From NCBI RefSeq assembly GCF_011762485.1, contig NZ_JAAKGI010000037.1:195075-259074 (forward strand): a DNA stretch of 64,000 bases, written 5' to 3'. Each line of letters opens with the position of its first letter. Positions within the stretch are counted from its first letter, which is position 1. Positions 43,116-52,227 of the stretch are shown one piece after another. Below the pieces are notes generated by a model. The model was not told where the DNA came from. It worked only from the letters and a program-made list of their open reading frames with translations, and made no database searches. The translations under genes were made by a program, and so were the position numbers. Origin of the DNA: Yeosuana marina (lineage in GTDB: Bacteria > Bacteroidota > Bacteroidia > Flavobacteriales > Flavobacteriaceae).

Positions 43116-45152
43116 TTAATATTTAATAAAGGCGCCCTTTTCACTTGTTGGATGAAAAGGGATTTTGGTTTTAAGACAGGTGGATTTCCATCGTTCAATA
43201 TACGATTTGTAATTACTACCATCAGCAATAATGTATGATGGATGTATAGAGTCTATCAAACGTTTTAAATTAATTTTTGGCGAGTCTTTAAGGAGAATAT
43301 AATCAGGTTTAAATGATTTTGTATTATAAACATTTAAACTATCAACGATTAGAAGCTTCTTTTTTCCTAAAATGTAAACTGAATGTAGTGTGTCTTTTTG
43401 GATGTTTTTAATGTGGTTTTTAACCACGTAATCTGCAACAATGCTTGTGTTTAAACGTGTAATACTATCTAAGTTATTAGCAACAATAATCGTGTTTTTA
43501 TGAACCTGTCCTAACAGACTAAACCTGCTTTTGTGGAATACCAAAAATTGATTTTCAGGACTATTTAAAGTTGTATAAATGAATGCTATTTGAAACAGTA
43601 TAACGCTAACGCATAGAGCGACGAGTCTTCTGTAGTTCTTTTCAAATAGAAATCTAACTAATGTGATAATGAGGATATAAGCCAGAATTACATATAAAAA
43701 ACTAAAAGAGATATTTTTAAATATAAATTCTTCTTTATGAGCAATCCAAGCAATAATGCTATTCATTAAATCTATAACGCTTCCAAAAAAAGTTGCTAAA
43801 AATGTTGGTAGACTATGTAAAACTGCTAAAATAATAACGAGAATTCCAAGACCTAAAATAAAACCTAAAACGGGTATGATGATTAAATTTGACAGAAAGA
43901 ACAATCCAGGAAACTGATGAAAATAGTATAAACTAATAGGGATTATTCCAAATTGAGCAGACAACGTAATGGTAAATGTGTGCCAATAGGTTCTAGTTAG
44001 CCAATATTTTGGTCGCCAAAGTTTATATAAAAAAGGATCAATACTTACAATAGCAAATACAGCCAAATAACTTAGCTGAAAACCTACATCAAACAAAAAT
44101 AAAGGTTTAAACAGAAGTATAATAAGCATAGAGATTGCCAACGTATTGTAAATATTGGTTGGTCTTTTTAAGTGCATCCCAATAGTAACAATGCTAAACA
44201 TAGTGACTGCTCTGGTAACTGATGCTGAAAGACCAGCGATAATAGCAAAACTCCATAAAATACTAATAACAAGTATCGTTTTTATAAAGAGTCCATACCG
44301 CAATCGTTCTAAAGTTTTAAAAACAGCGTTTAGAATAATTAAAATAATTCCAATATGGAGTCCAGATATAGCTAAAATATGGATAGCGCCAGCATTAGTA
44401 TAGTTAGTATAAACATCTTCGCTTATGTTTTGTCGTTGTCCTAATAGCAAAGCATTGATTATTGCTAGTTCATCTGGTTTAAATGAATATGCTTTGAGGT
44501 TTTGATTAATATAGTCTCTTACCTTATTAGCAATTCCAAATAACGTTTGTTGATTAGATTTAAGTTTTAAAAGAGTGTTGTTAGTTATGAAAATTTGATG
44601 ATAGATATAGTGTTTTTCTAAGTAGTTTTTATAGTTGAATTGACCGGGATTTAATGGAGGGATAACCTCTTTAAAAATAGATTTAGTTATAAAAACATTA
44701 TCTACTTTTAATGTGTTTTGAATACTGTCTTTTTGAATATTTAAGATAGATTTTCCAGACGTGTTAGAGTCATCGATTTTTAAAATATCAACGATATACT
44801 TATTATAATAAGTTCCAGGTTTTAAAACTTCTCTAATTCTAAAGGTGATGGTTTTTAGCGAATCAGTTTGACTAGAAAGGTTATTTGTGTAGTGATTAGG
44901 ATTGTTTTTTTGATTGTGAATTGAAACCGTACTTATTCCAATAAAAACCATAGTTATAAATGCAATAATTCCAAACCAAACCGTTTTAATGAACTGCTTT
45001 TTTGCAATGACAAAAGAAATGCTGAGTGCTAACAGAAGAAAGCTTATTATAGAAATAGTAAATTTAAAATGCATAGGGTAGAAATATCCTATAAGGATAC
45101 CAACAACCAAGCACATAGTTAATTTAATAATGGGAAAATGAAGTAGCTTCAT
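43116..45152 (-). CDS. ComEC/Rec2 family DNA uptake channel protein
   Basis: 678 residues. The N-terminal DUF4131 domain (about 1-190) has three spans and a soluble OB-like part. The Competence domain (about 220-500) starts with AINALLLGQRQNI and IHILAISGLHIGIIL, the family hallmark, and has about 8 more spans. The C-terminal part (about 520-678) has the outline of a metallo-beta-lactamase domain (DYILLKDSPK...SIHPSYIIADGSN, ending FHPTSEKGAFI). It lacks the HxHxDH metal ligands and has LLKDSPK where a His-His-Gly-Ser motif would be. It would translocate single-stranded DNA across the inner membrane. A long hairpin lies just before its start. Confidence 0.88.
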   Translation of the reverse strand: MKLLHFPIIKLTMCLVVGILIGYFYPMHFKFTISIISFLLLALSISFVIAKKQFIKTVWFGIIAFITMVFIGISTVSIHNQKNNPNHYTNNLSSQTDSLKTITFRIREVLKPGTYYNKYIVDILKIDDSNTSGKSILNIQKDSIQNTLKVDNVFITKSIFKEVIPPLNPGQFNYKNYLEKHYIYHQIFITNNTLLKLKSNQQTLFGIANKVRDYINQNLKAYSFKPDELAIINALLLGQRQNISEDVYTNYTNAGAIHILAISGLHIGIILIILNAVFKTLERLRYGLFIKTILVISILWSFAIIAGLSASVTRAVTMFSIVTIGMHLKRPTNIYNTLAISMLIILLFKPLFLFDVGFQLSYLAVFAIVSIDPFLYKLWRPKYWLTRTYWHTFTITLSAQFGIIPISLYYFHQFPGLFFLSNLIIIPVLGFILGLGILVIILAVLHSLPTFLATFFGSVIDLMNSIIAWIAHKEEFIFKNISFSFLYVILAYILIITLVRFLFEKNYRRLVALCVSVILFQIAFIYTTLNSPENQFLVFHKSRFSLLGQVHKNTIIVANNLDSITRLNTSIVADYVVKNHIKNIQKDTLHSVYILGKKKLLIVDSLNVYNTKSFKPDYILLKDSPKINLKRLIDSIHPSYIIADGSNYKSYIERWKSTCLKTKIPFHPTSEKGAFIKY

Positions 45153-45166
45153 AAATTAAATGTCCG

Positions 45167-45203
45167 CTTACAAATTTGATAAACAAATCAAACTGTTTGT
45201 AAG
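45167..45203 (-). promoter_or_regulatory. Long stem-loop just upstream of comEC
   Basis: CTTACAAATTTGAT (45167-45180) pairs with ATCAAA (45187-45192) and TTTGTAAG (45196-45203), leaving a 3-base bulge and a 6-base loop. It lies 15 bases before the comEC ATG in the transcript. There is no T-run, so a role in translation control or mRNA stability is more likely than termination. Confidence 0.5.
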
Positions 45204-45262
45204 GGCACGTGGTATGCTAACCCTAAAACAATAAGTTTTGCAGATGAAAGATAACAAATATC

Positions 45263-45832
45263 TTATAATAATCTACGAGCTTCTGCAAACGAAAAATACC
45301 AATAACGTTCAGCTAATGAAGAAATTATGACACCTTGACGGGTTGTGGAATGAATAAATTCAATATTTCCAAGGAGTGCCGTTATAACCAGACCAACATG
45401 ATTAATTGTATTACGCTTTTTGTTGGTTTTGAAAAAGAGGAGGTCACCAACTTGTACATCTTTTATATCTACACGGTCTCCTTCTTTAGCCATATCTCTC
45501 GAGATTCTGGGAAGTTGAATATTAAATGCTTTAAAAGATTCATAAACTAATCCAGAACAATCCATTCCCTTTTTTGTGGTGCCACCATACTTATATTTGA
45601 CACCTTGAAATTGTTGCGCATAATCAACAATTTGTGTTGCACTAGTATTTGAATTTGAATGCTGCTCTACCTTAGTCTCATTATTTGAAGCGTTGGGTAA
45701 TTCTATGTTGCTTTGATTTTGAGCTTGTATAATTACTTTTGGTGAATTTGTATCGCTTGCTTTAGCATGTTTAGAAGATTTACAGGCAGACAAGGCAAGC
45801 ATAGTAAGAATGCAAATAATGAATTGCTTCAT
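45263..45832 (-). CDS. NlpC/P60 (C40) cell-wall peptidase lipoprotein
   Basis: 189 residues. The lipoprotein leader ends at Cys17. A low-complexity linker (about 20-65, Asn/Ser/Thr rich) leads to the NlpC/P60 domain, with catalytic Cys92 in MDCSGLV, His145 in NHVGLV and the third polar residue His161 in FIHSTTRQG. These enzymes cut stem peptides of peptidoglycan, usually at D-Glu-meso-DAP. That agrees with meso-DAP peptidoglycan as suggested by MurE in this window. It lies 7 bases after lpxB on the same strand, so it may belong to the surE-lpxB operon. Confidence 0.88.
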   Translation of the reverse strand: MKQFIICILTMLALSACKSSKHAKASDTNSPKVIIQAQNQSNIELPNASNNETKVEQHSNSNTSATQIVDYAQQFQGVKYKYGGTTKKGMDCSGLVYESFKAFNIQLPRISRDMAKEGDRVDIKDVQVGDLLFFKTNKKRNTINHVGLVITALLGNIEFIHSTTRQGVIISSLAERYWYFSFAEARRLL

Positions 45833-45839
45833 AAATAAT

Positions 45840-46952
45840 TTATCCTTTAAGAGACTTAAAAATTAGTTTAGCTGTTTTTTCACTGGCACCTTTTCCTCCA
45901 AGAACTTTTTCTAATTCGTAGTAATTTATAAAGAATTTAGTACGCTCATATGGGTCCAAAATTATATCAAGTTCACGTTTTAAGTTTTTAGTATTAAATT
46001 CATTTTGGATAAGTTCTTTAACAACTTCTTTATCCATAATAAGATTTACTAATGATATAAATTTAAGAGTTATAATGCGTTTGGCAATTTGGTATGAAAT
46101 GGTACTACCTTTATAACAAACTACTTGAGGTACTTTAAACAAAGCAGTTTCCAAAGTTGCTGTTCCAGAAGTAACTAAAGCTGCAGTAGAAACGCTGAGT
46201 AAATCATAGGTCTTGTTAGCTATAAATTTAACGTTTGAAGCTTTTATAAACGTTTGATAGAACTCATAATCTTGGCTAGGCGCTCCCGCAATCACAAATT
46301 CGTAATTGGGGTAAGAGTCTACCAAACTTAACATCACAGAAAGCATATTTTTTATTTCTTGCTTTCGGCTTCCAGGTAATAAAGCTATAATGGGTTTGTC
46401 GCTAAGCTCATATTCAGCTCTAAATTCATATTCATCTACTTGTGTTCTGTCAGCAATAGCATCGATTAATGGATGACCAACAAAAGTAACTTTGTAATCG
46501 TATTTTTTATAGAAAGCTTCTACAAACGGCAAAATAACGAACATGGCATCGATATCACGTTTAATATCTTTTACACGTCCCGCTCTAGAAGCCCATACTT
46601 GAGGAGAAATATAATAATTAGTTCTATATTTCTGCTGTTTTGCCCATTTAGCAATACGTAAATTAAAGCCGGAATTGTCAATAAAAATAATGACATCTGG
46701 ATTATATTCCTTAATGTCATGTTTACAAAATGAAATGTCTTTATAGATTTTTGATAGGTTTTTAATAACCTCTGCAAATCCCATAAACGCACGTTCTTTG
46801 TAGTGTTTTACTAAAGTGCCACCAACCTGTTGCATGAGATCGCCTCCCCAAAACCTAAAGTTTGCATTAACATCTTGTTTAAGCAATGCTTTCATTAGGT
46901 TTGAACCATGTAAATCACCTGACGCTTCCCCAGCAATGATATAATAATTCAT
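45840..46952 (-). CDS. lpxB: Lipid-A-disaccharide synthase
   Basis: 370 residues, family 19 glycosyltransferase. The start MNYYIIAGEASGDLHGSNL holds the GEASGD motif, FMGFAEV and YISPQVWAS follow, and FVGHPLID plus LLPGSRKQEI are the C-terminal nucleotide-binding blocks. SGTATLE near residue 262 and CYKGS complete the signature. It joins UDP-2,3-diacylglucosamine with lipid X to give the lipid A disaccharide at the inner membrane. It has normal length. It sits downstream of surE and a small membrane protein gene. Confidence 0.95.
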   Translation of the reverse strand: MNYYIIAGEASGDLHGSNLMKALLKQDVNANFRFWGGDLMQQVGGTLVKHYKERAFMGFAEVIKNLSKIYKDISFCKHDIKEYNPDVIIFIDNSGFNLRIAKWAKQQKYRTNYYISPQVWASRAGRVKDIKRDIDAMFVILPFVEAFYKKYDYKVTFVGHPLIDAIADRTQVDEYEFRAEYELSDKPIIALLPGSRKQEIKNMLSVMLSLVDSYPNYEFVIAGAPSQDYEFYQTFIKASNVKFIANKTYDLLSVSTAALVTSGTATLETALFKVPQVVCYKGSTISYQIAKRIITLKFISLVNLIMDKEVVKELIQNEFNTKNLKRELDIILDPYERTKFFINYYELEKVLGGKGASEKTAKLIFKSLKG

Positions 46953-46962
46953 TTAGAATGAC

Positions 46963-47247
46963 CTATAAAAATTTAAATACAAATGTAAAAATAGCAATAA
47001 ATACAGTAATCAGTAATACACCTCTAGCTCTGTAGTCTTGTTTCTTTTTTATAAAAATAAAAAAAGCAACTAGGTTTAAAATGGCACCGAGACTTATAAG
47101 TTTTCCTAAAAAACCTTCAGAGGCAGCTGCTCTTATAACAGTTAAAAAACTATCTCCATTTCCCAATAAAGAAGCAGCAATAAATAATCCTATGGCGTTG
47201 GCAATTAACCCAACAATTAGTCCGATAAAAATTTCTTTTTTAATCAT
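46963..47247 (-). CDS. Small membrane protein, unknown function
   Basis: 94 residues with three hydrophobic segments (about 8-28, 45-65, 75-93). The pattern VGLIANAIGLFIAASLLG at the N-terminus, a loop with AASEGFLGKLIS, and FFIFIKKKQDYRARGV before the last span suggest an integral inner-membrane protein. It is conserved-looking but not a known family to me. Its start overlaps the surE end by 8 bases and it lies 10 bases before lpxB, so it is cotranscribed with both. Confidence 0.7.
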   Translation of the reverse strand: MIKKEIFIGLIVGLIANAIGLFIAASLLGNGDSFLTVIRAAASEGFLGKLISLGAILNLVAFFIFIKKKQDYRARGVLLITVFIAIFTFVFKFL

Positions 47248-48016
47248 TTAAATTCCAGCTGTTTAAATTTTGAATATAATGATGTGCAGTTAAATCAAAT
47301 TGTACAGGAACTACAGAAACGTAGCCGTTTTCTAAAGCCCACTCGTCTGTGTCTTCTCCATGATCTAAATTCACAAATTTTCCAGTTAACCAATAATAAT
47401 CTTTTCCTTGTGGATTTTTACGTTTATCAAACTTTTCAACCCAATTGGCTTTTGCTTGACGACAGATTTTAACACCTTTAATATCTTTTTTAGGAATGTT
47501 AGGAATATTAACATTAAGAATGATGCCAGAAGGAAGCCCATGTTTTAGCACGTTTTTCGAGATTGTTTTAACAAATTGCTTCGAAGCACTAAAATCTGCA
47601 TTCCATTTATAATCAAGTAAAGAAAATCCAATAGCAGGAATGCCTTCAATACCGGCTTCTATAGCAGCGCTCATAGTGCCTGAATAAATAACATTAATAG
47701 ATGAGTTTGAACCATGATTAATTCCAGAAACACAAAGGTCTGGTTTTCTCTCTAAAACCTCTCTAATGCCAAGTTTTACACAATCTGCAGGTGTTCCAGA
47801 ACAACTATATTCAAGCTGTTTTTCGTTATCCACAATAACACGTTCAACATATAATGTAGAGTCAATTGTAATGGCATGCCCCATGCCACTTTGAGGACTG
47901 TCTGGGGCAACTACAACGACATCTCCAATTTCATTCATTATCTCAATTAAAGTTCTAATACCTGTAGCACTAATACCATCGTCATTTGTAACTAAAATTA
48001 GTGGTCTTTCTCTCAT
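47240..48016 (-). CDS. surE: 5'/3'-nucleotidase SurE
   Basis: 258 residues. The N-terminal LILVTNDDGISATGI block (NDDG at residues 11-14, metal ligands) and a later SGTPADC/VSGINHGSN block with the Ser, Asn and His ligands are complete. The DSPQSGMGHAITI segment follows, as in other SurE proteins. It removes phosphate from 5' and 3' nucleotides and short polyphosphate, with a survival role in stationary phase in other bacteria. First gene of the surE-membrane protein-lpxB-C40 group. The gap to the divergent Prc-type gene is 219 bases. Confidence 0.93.
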   Translation of the reverse strand: MRERPLILVTNDDGISATGIRTLIEIMNEIGDVVVVAPDSPQSGMGHAITIDSTLYVERVIVDNEKQLEYSCSGTPADCVKLGIREVLERKPDLCVSGINHGSNSSINVIYSGTMSAAIEAGIEGIPAIGFSLLDYKWNADFSASKQFVKTISKNVLKHGLPSGIILNVNIPNIPKKDIKGVKICRQAKANWVEKFDKRKNPQGKDYYWLTGKFVNLDHGEDTDEWALENGYVSVVPVQFDLTAHHYIQNLNSWNLND

Positions 48017-48073
48017 ATTTTAATATAAAAATATCGCTAAAATACATAATTTCCATTGTAATAACTCAATTTC

Positions 48074-48104
48074 TTTGGTTTAACAAAAAATTAGTATATC
48101 TTGG
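48074..48104 (+). promoter_or_regulatory. Possible promoter for the Prc-type protease gene
   Basis: TTTG (48074-48077) and TATCTTGG (48097-48104), spaced by 19 bp, match the Bacteroidota pattern with one change in the -7 box. It lies about 130 bases before the ATG, which implies a long untranslated leader. The identification is tentative. Confidence 0.35.
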
Positions 48105-48235
48105 CTTTATTGGCATGGTTTTTTCTTTAATTTAGTAAAAAAAATACCATACAATTTTTTTCATCGTAATTGAATAAGATAATCTTCAAAAAAATGGTTG
48201 TCTTGATGGATGATTGCTAAATACTTTTAAAGAAT

Positions 48236-50383
48236 ATGAAAAACATTATGAGAAGGAACTATAAGGCATTACTATTAGTGTTGTTACTGGCATTTGGGTC
48301 TTGTAGTTTTACTACAAAAACATTTGCCGATCCAGATAAAGATAAGTTATTAGTTCAAGTAATAACGCATGTTTTGCAACAATATCACTTTGATCCTATA
48401 GCCTTTGATGACGCTTTTTCAAAGGAATTGTATTCTGATTATATTGGCAATTTAGACCCGGTAAAAAGATATTTTTACCAGTCTGATATTGATGATTTTA
48501 AAAAGTTTGAAACCAATATTGATGACCAATTAAAAGCCAATGACATTACATTTTTTAATGTAACTTATGATAGAATGCTTAAGCGAATTAAAGAGGCTGA
48601 ACAACTTTACAAAGAGGTTCTATCAGAACCATTTGATTATTCTAAAGACGAAATGTTTAACACAGATTACGAGCATGTAGACTATGTTAAAACAAAAGCC
48701 GAAATGAAAGAACGTTGGAGACAACAACTTAAATTTTCTACACTTTCTAATTATGACGATATCTACGAGCAAGAGAAGATGGCAAAGAAGAAAGATCCAT
48801 CATATGTTATGAAAACTCAAAAGGAAATTGAAAAGGAAGCAAGAGAATCAACCTTAAAATCAATAAACATATATTTTAATGATAATATCGAAGATTTACA
48901 GAGAGAAGATTGGTTTTCAATTTATGTAAATACTATTGTTGAAGAATTCGATCCTCATACCTATTATCTAGCGCCAAAGAATAAGGAAGATTTTGATCAA
49001 AAAATGTCTGGAAAGTTAGAGGGTATCGGAGCAAGATTACAAAAGCGAAACGATCATATAAAGATTGTTGAGTTAATATCAGGAGGGCCAGCTTGGAGAA
49101 GTAATGAGCTTGAAGTTGAGGATGTTATTCTAAAAGTAAAACAAGAAAATGAGAAAAATGCAGTAAATGTGGTAGGTATGCGCCTTACAGATGCTATTAA
49201 ATATATTAAAGGTCCAAAAGGGACTAAAGTAACATTAACGGTAAAAAAAGTTGATGGTTCTATAAAGGATATAACTATAACAAGAGACGTTATTGAGATT
49301 GAAGAAACGTATGCAAAAGCATCTGTCGTGGAAAAGGATAATATGAAATTTGGAGTTATTGATCTTCCAAGTTTTTATTTAGATTTTAATGATTATAAAA
49401 AGTTAAATGCTGCAGCTGATGTTAAAAAAGAAATAGAGCGTTTGAAAGCGGAAGGTATACAAGGGCTTGTTCTTGATTTGAGAAATAATGGAGGAGGCTC
49501 ATTGCCAGCAGTGGTTGATATGGCCGGATTATTTATTGAAGATGGGCCAGTGGTTCAGGTTCGTTCAACAGGAGAGCCAAAACACGTTTTAGAGGATAAA
49601 GATAAATCTATAACATGGGATGGACCATTAGTTATATTGGTAAATGAATTATCTGCTTCTGCATCCGAAATTATGTCTGCTGCCATGCAAGATTACAAAC
49701 GTGCTATAATAATTGGCAGCAAACAAACATATGGTAAAGGGACTGTTCAAAATGTCATAGATTTAAACAATTGGGTTAGAAATAACACCACTGGAGATTT
49801 AGGTGCACTTGCCTTAACAACACAAAAATATTATCGAATAAATGGAGGTTCTGTTCAGTTAGAAGGTGTAAAAAGTGATGTGGTGGTTCCAGATCGATTT
49901 AGTTATATTGACGTTGGAGAAAAAGACAAACCAAATCCATTACCTTGGGACGAGATTGATGCCGCTCATTATACCACTTGGAATAATTATTTTGATTATG
50001 ATAAGACAATACAAAGCAGCAAAGAGCGCATGAGTAATAATGCTCAATTAAAGCTTATAGAGGAAAATGCTAAGTGGATTAAAAAGAAAATTGATGAAAA
50101 AGTAGTTCCACTTAATTATAATAAATTTAAGGAAGAGCAGGAAGTAAATGATAAAGAAGCTGAGCGTTTTGATCCTATTGCTGATTATAAAACAAATCTA
50201 ACATTCCAATCTCCTGTTTATGAAAAAAATCTTTTTGTTAAGGATACAACAGACTTAAAAGAAAAAAGAGATCGTTGGCATGAAAATTTAAGTAGAGATG
50301 TTTATGTTGAAGAAGCTATCAATGTGCTTGAAGATATGAAAACAACCTACAATATTAAAAAAGTGGCAACAATAAATAAATAG
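48236..50383 (+). CDS. prc: Carboxy-terminal processing protease (S41, Prc/Tsp type), lipoprotein-like
   Basis: 715 residues. The leader gives Cys23 (FGSC) as possible lipid site. An N-terminal helical region (about 30-245) precedes a PDZ domain (about 255-345, KLEGIGARLQ...DAIKYIKGPKGTKV). The S41 catalytic domain follows: LVLDLRNNGGGSLPAVVDMAGLF, ELSASASEIMSAAMQDY with the nucleophile in the Ser-rich motif at residues 473-477, and QTYGKGTVQ with Lys501. A DUF3340-like C-terminal part (about 560-700) is the Prc type rather than the shorter CtpA. It degrades or trims periplasmic proteins from the C-terminus. A terminator follows. Confidence 0.92.
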   Translation: MKNIMRRNYKALLLVLLLAFGSCSFTTKTFADPDKDKLLVQVITHVLQQYHFDPIAFDDAFSKELYSDYIGNLDPVKRYFYQSDIDDFKKFETNIDDQLKANDITFFNVTYDRMLKRIKEAEQLYKEVLSEPFDYSKDEMFNTDYEHVDYVKTKAEMKERWRQQLKFSTLSNYDDIYEQEKMAKKKDPSYVMKTQKEIEKEARESTLKSINIYFNDNIEDLQREDWFSIYVNTIVEEFDPHTYYLAPKNKEDFDQKMSGKLEGIGARLQKRNDHIKIVELISGGPAWRSNELEVEDVILKVKQENEKNAVNVVGMRLTDAIKYIKGPKGTKVTLTVKKVDGSIKDITITRDVIEIEETYAKASVVEKDNMKFGVIDLPSFYLDFNDYKKLNAAADVKKEIERLKAEGIQGLVLDLRNNGGGSLPAVVDMAGLFIEDGPVVQVRSTGEPKHVLEDKDKSITWDGPLVILVNELSASASEIMSAAMQDYKRAIIIGSKQTYGKGTVQNVIDLNNWVRNNTTGDLGALALTTQKYYRINGGSVQLEGVKSDVVVPDRFSYIDVGEKDKPNPLPWDEIDAAHYTTWNNYFDYDKTIQSSKERMSNNAQLKLIEENAKWIKKKIDEKVVPLNYNKFKEEQEVNDKEAERFDPIADYKTNLTFQSPVYEKNLFVKDTTDLKEKRDRWHENLSRDVYVEEAINVLEDMKTTYNIKKVATINK

Positions 50384-50403
50384 TAGAGTTTGTTGTATGT
50401 ATT

Positions 50404-50443
50404 AAAAAATGCTCGATAAGCTTAGGTTTATCGAGCATTTTTA
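50404..50443. terminator. Bidirectional terminator after the Prc-type gene
   Basis: AAAAATGCTCGATAA pairs with TTATCGAGCATTTTT around a short loop. The stem is flanked by A-runs and T-runs on both sides, so it serves the protease gene and the convergent engB. Confidence 0.85.
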
Positions 50444-50486
50444 ATTTCTAATAATTAAAGAAATTACAACTAAGAGAGTTTAAACT

Positions 50487-51098
50487 TTAAAAGGAATCTA
50501 ATAGCATATTGCTATTTAGATGGTCAATATAATCTAGAACAGCATCTTTACCTGTTTCGTTAGATGATGATGTTATAAAGTAATTAGGCATATCTTCCCA
50601 AGTTTCTAATAAAATGGCTTTATAGGCTTTAACATGGTTGTCTATAGCTTTAGGTTTTAACTTATCGGCTTTGGTAAAAACAATGGAAAACGGAATAGCA
50701 TGTTCTCCTAACCATTGAATAAATTCTAAATCAATAGTTTGTGGTTTATGCCTTATATCTACCAATACAAAAGCAGATACTAATTGCTCACGTAAAGCAA
50801 AGTATTGTGTTATAAATTTTTGAAATGTTTTTTTAGCGCTTTTTGAAACTTTGGCATAACCATAGCCAGGTAAATCTACTAAATACCAGTTTTTATTAAT
50901 TAAAAAATGATTAATAAGTTGTGTCTTGCCCGGTCTTCCAGAAGTTTTTGCTAAACTTTTTTTATTGGTGAGCATATTAATAAGTGATGATTTGCCAACA
51001 TTACTTCTACCAATAAAAGCATATTCGGGCATTCTGTTATTAGGGCATTTTGCCACATCAGAATTGCTCATTATAAATTCGGCAGATTTAATATGCAT
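50487..51098 (-). CDS. engB: Ribosome biogenesis GTPase EngB (YihA/YsxC)
   Basis: 203 residues. GTPase motifs are complete: G1 GRSNVGKS at residues 30-37, switch G2 Thr in KTSGRPGKTQ, G3 DLPGYGYAKV, and G4 TKADK. The size and the PGKTQ loop are diagnostic of the EngB family. It helps late assembly of the large ribosomal subunit and is normally essential. The gene is transcribed toward the Prc-type gene and is separated from the alpha/beta hydrolase by 68 bases. It is full length. Confidence 0.95.
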   Translation of the reverse strand: MHIKSAEFIMSNSDVAKCPNNRMPEYAFIGRSNVGKSSLINMLTNKKSLAKTSGRPGKTQLINHFLINKNWYLVDLPGYGYAKVSKSAKKTFQKFITQYFALREQLVSAFVLVDIRHKPQTIDLEFIQWLGEHAIPFSIVFTKADKLKPKAIDNHVKAYKAILLETWEDMPNYFITSSSNETGKDAVLDYIDHLNSNMLLDSF

Positions 51099-51166
51099 CA
51101 GTTACAAATTAAGTTATTCAGATTATAAACCGTTATTAAGTTGATTAATTAACTTACAATTAGTAA

Positions 51167-51928
51167 CTAAAGGTTTCTTTTTGTTAACCAAGACTCAAGA
51201 ATTTTATTAAATTCTTCAGGGTGTTCCATCATAGCTGCATGGCCGCATTTGTCAATCCAATATAAATCAGCGTCAGGTAATAAACTATTGAATTCCTCTG
51301 CTACTTCAGGTGGCGTTACACTATCATTTTTACCCCAAATAATACAGGTTGGAATTTTCATTTTTGGCAAATCCTTAGCCATATTATGTCGTATGGCACT
51401 CTTAGCGATTGCTAATGTTTTAATAAGTTTGTTTCTGTCATTAACTGTGGCATATACTTCGTCAACAATCTCTTTAGTGGCTACTTCAGGGTCGTAAAAA
51501 ACATCTTGAGATTTCTTTTTAATTACCTCGTAGTCACTTCGTTTGGTGTAGCCTCCACCCATGGCACTTTCATAAAGACCTGAACTTCCTGTAATTACTA
51601 AGGCTTTTATTTTTTCTGGATACAGTTTAGTATGGTAAAGCCCAATGTGTCCTCCAAGAGAATTTCCTAGCAAAATAACATTATCTAATTCTTTAAACTC
51701 TATAAAATCATGTAAGTATTTGGCAAAACTTTTTACATTAGTTTTTATCAATGACATACTGTAAATAGGAAGTTCTGGAATAATAACCCGATAGCCTTTT
51801 TTACTAAAATATTTAGTTACAGAATCAAAATTACTTAATCCCCCCATCAGCCCATGCAATATTATAATTGGCGTGCCTTCTCCTGTCTCAATATAACTGT
51901 AATTTTTTTCTTTTTTTAAAAGATGCAT
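51167..51928 (-). CDS. Alpha/beta hydrolase of the epoxide-hydrolase/esterase-like group
   Basis: 253 residues. HGLMGGLSNF is the oxyanion turn, GNSLGGHIGL near residues 88-97 is the nucleophile elbow, IWGKNDSVTPPEV holds the acid, and CGHAAMMEHPEEF the catalytic His. It is a cytosolic alpha/beta hydrolase with a small cap around residues 125-180. The natural ester is unknown. It is a common neighbour of engB and mraZ in flavobacteria, upstream of the division cluster but on the opposite strand. It has its own promoter at 51959-51987. Confidence 0.88.
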   Translation of the reverse strand: MHLLKKEKNYSYIETGEGTPIIILHGLMGGLSNFDSVTKYFSKKGYRVIIPELPIYSMSLIKTNVKSFAKYLHDFIEFKELDNVILLGNSLGGHIGLYHTKLYPEKIKALVITGSSGLYESAMGGGYTKRSDYEVIKKKSQDVFYDPEVATKEIVDEVYATVNDRNKLIKTLAIAKSAIRHNMAKDLPKMKIPTCIIWGKNDSVTPPEVAEEFNSLLPDADLYWIDKCGHAAMMEHPEEFNKILESWLTKRNL

Positions 51929-51958
51929 TATAAATAATAGTTGGTCATTTCATTAAAA

Positions 51959-51987
51959 CAAATATAGTTAATTCATTCATATTTCAA
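51959..51987 (-). promoter_or_regulatory. Promoter of the alpha/beta hydrolase gene
   Basis: On the minus strand TATATTTG (51966-51959) is a full -7 match, with TTG (51987-51985) 18 bp upstream as a -33 element. The start codon is at 51928. Confidence 0.55.
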
Positions 51988-52150
51988 TACGTTAAAGTGA
52001 ATTCTAAGTGCATTAATTATTGTATTAGATGTTAATGGTAACAATCTTTTTGTTAGAAACTTTATAACCTATTGAAAACAAGTGTTTAAGTAGGCTATGC
52101 TTAAAAAATGCCAAGATATTAATGTGTGTAATCAAAAATTTATTAACAAA

Positions 52151-52180
52151 GTGGTAGAAAGTGGTAAAATGTGGTAAAAT
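52151..52180 (+). promoter_or_regulatory. Three 10-bp-phased MraZ boxes upstream of mraZ
   Basis: GTGGTAGAAA, GTGGTAAAAT and GTGGTAAAAT follow one another without a gap, each 10 bp long, so all GTGGTA cores face the same side of DNA. MraZ binds short direct repeats of this type ahead of its own operon in other bacteria. They cover the expected -33 region of the promoter at 52187, so binding would block transcription. Confidence 0.75.
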
Positions 52181-52186
52181 TTTCAA

Positions 52187-52194
52187 TATATTTG
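52187..52194 (+). promoter_or_regulatory. -7 box of the division-cluster promoter
   Basis: TATATTTG is a full match to the TAnnTTTG consensus, 34 bases before the TTG start of mraZ. The -33 element would fall inside the GTGGTA repeats and is not well conserved. Confidence 0.65.
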
Positions 52195-52227
52195 AATCTT
52201 AAAGACATAAATCATTAATCAACTGTT

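Noticed and set aside
52151..52180. Three GTGGTA repeats as a CRISPR fragment or replication iterons.
   Set aside because: The repeats are only 10 bp without spacers, and their place before mraZ explains them as MraZ boxes.
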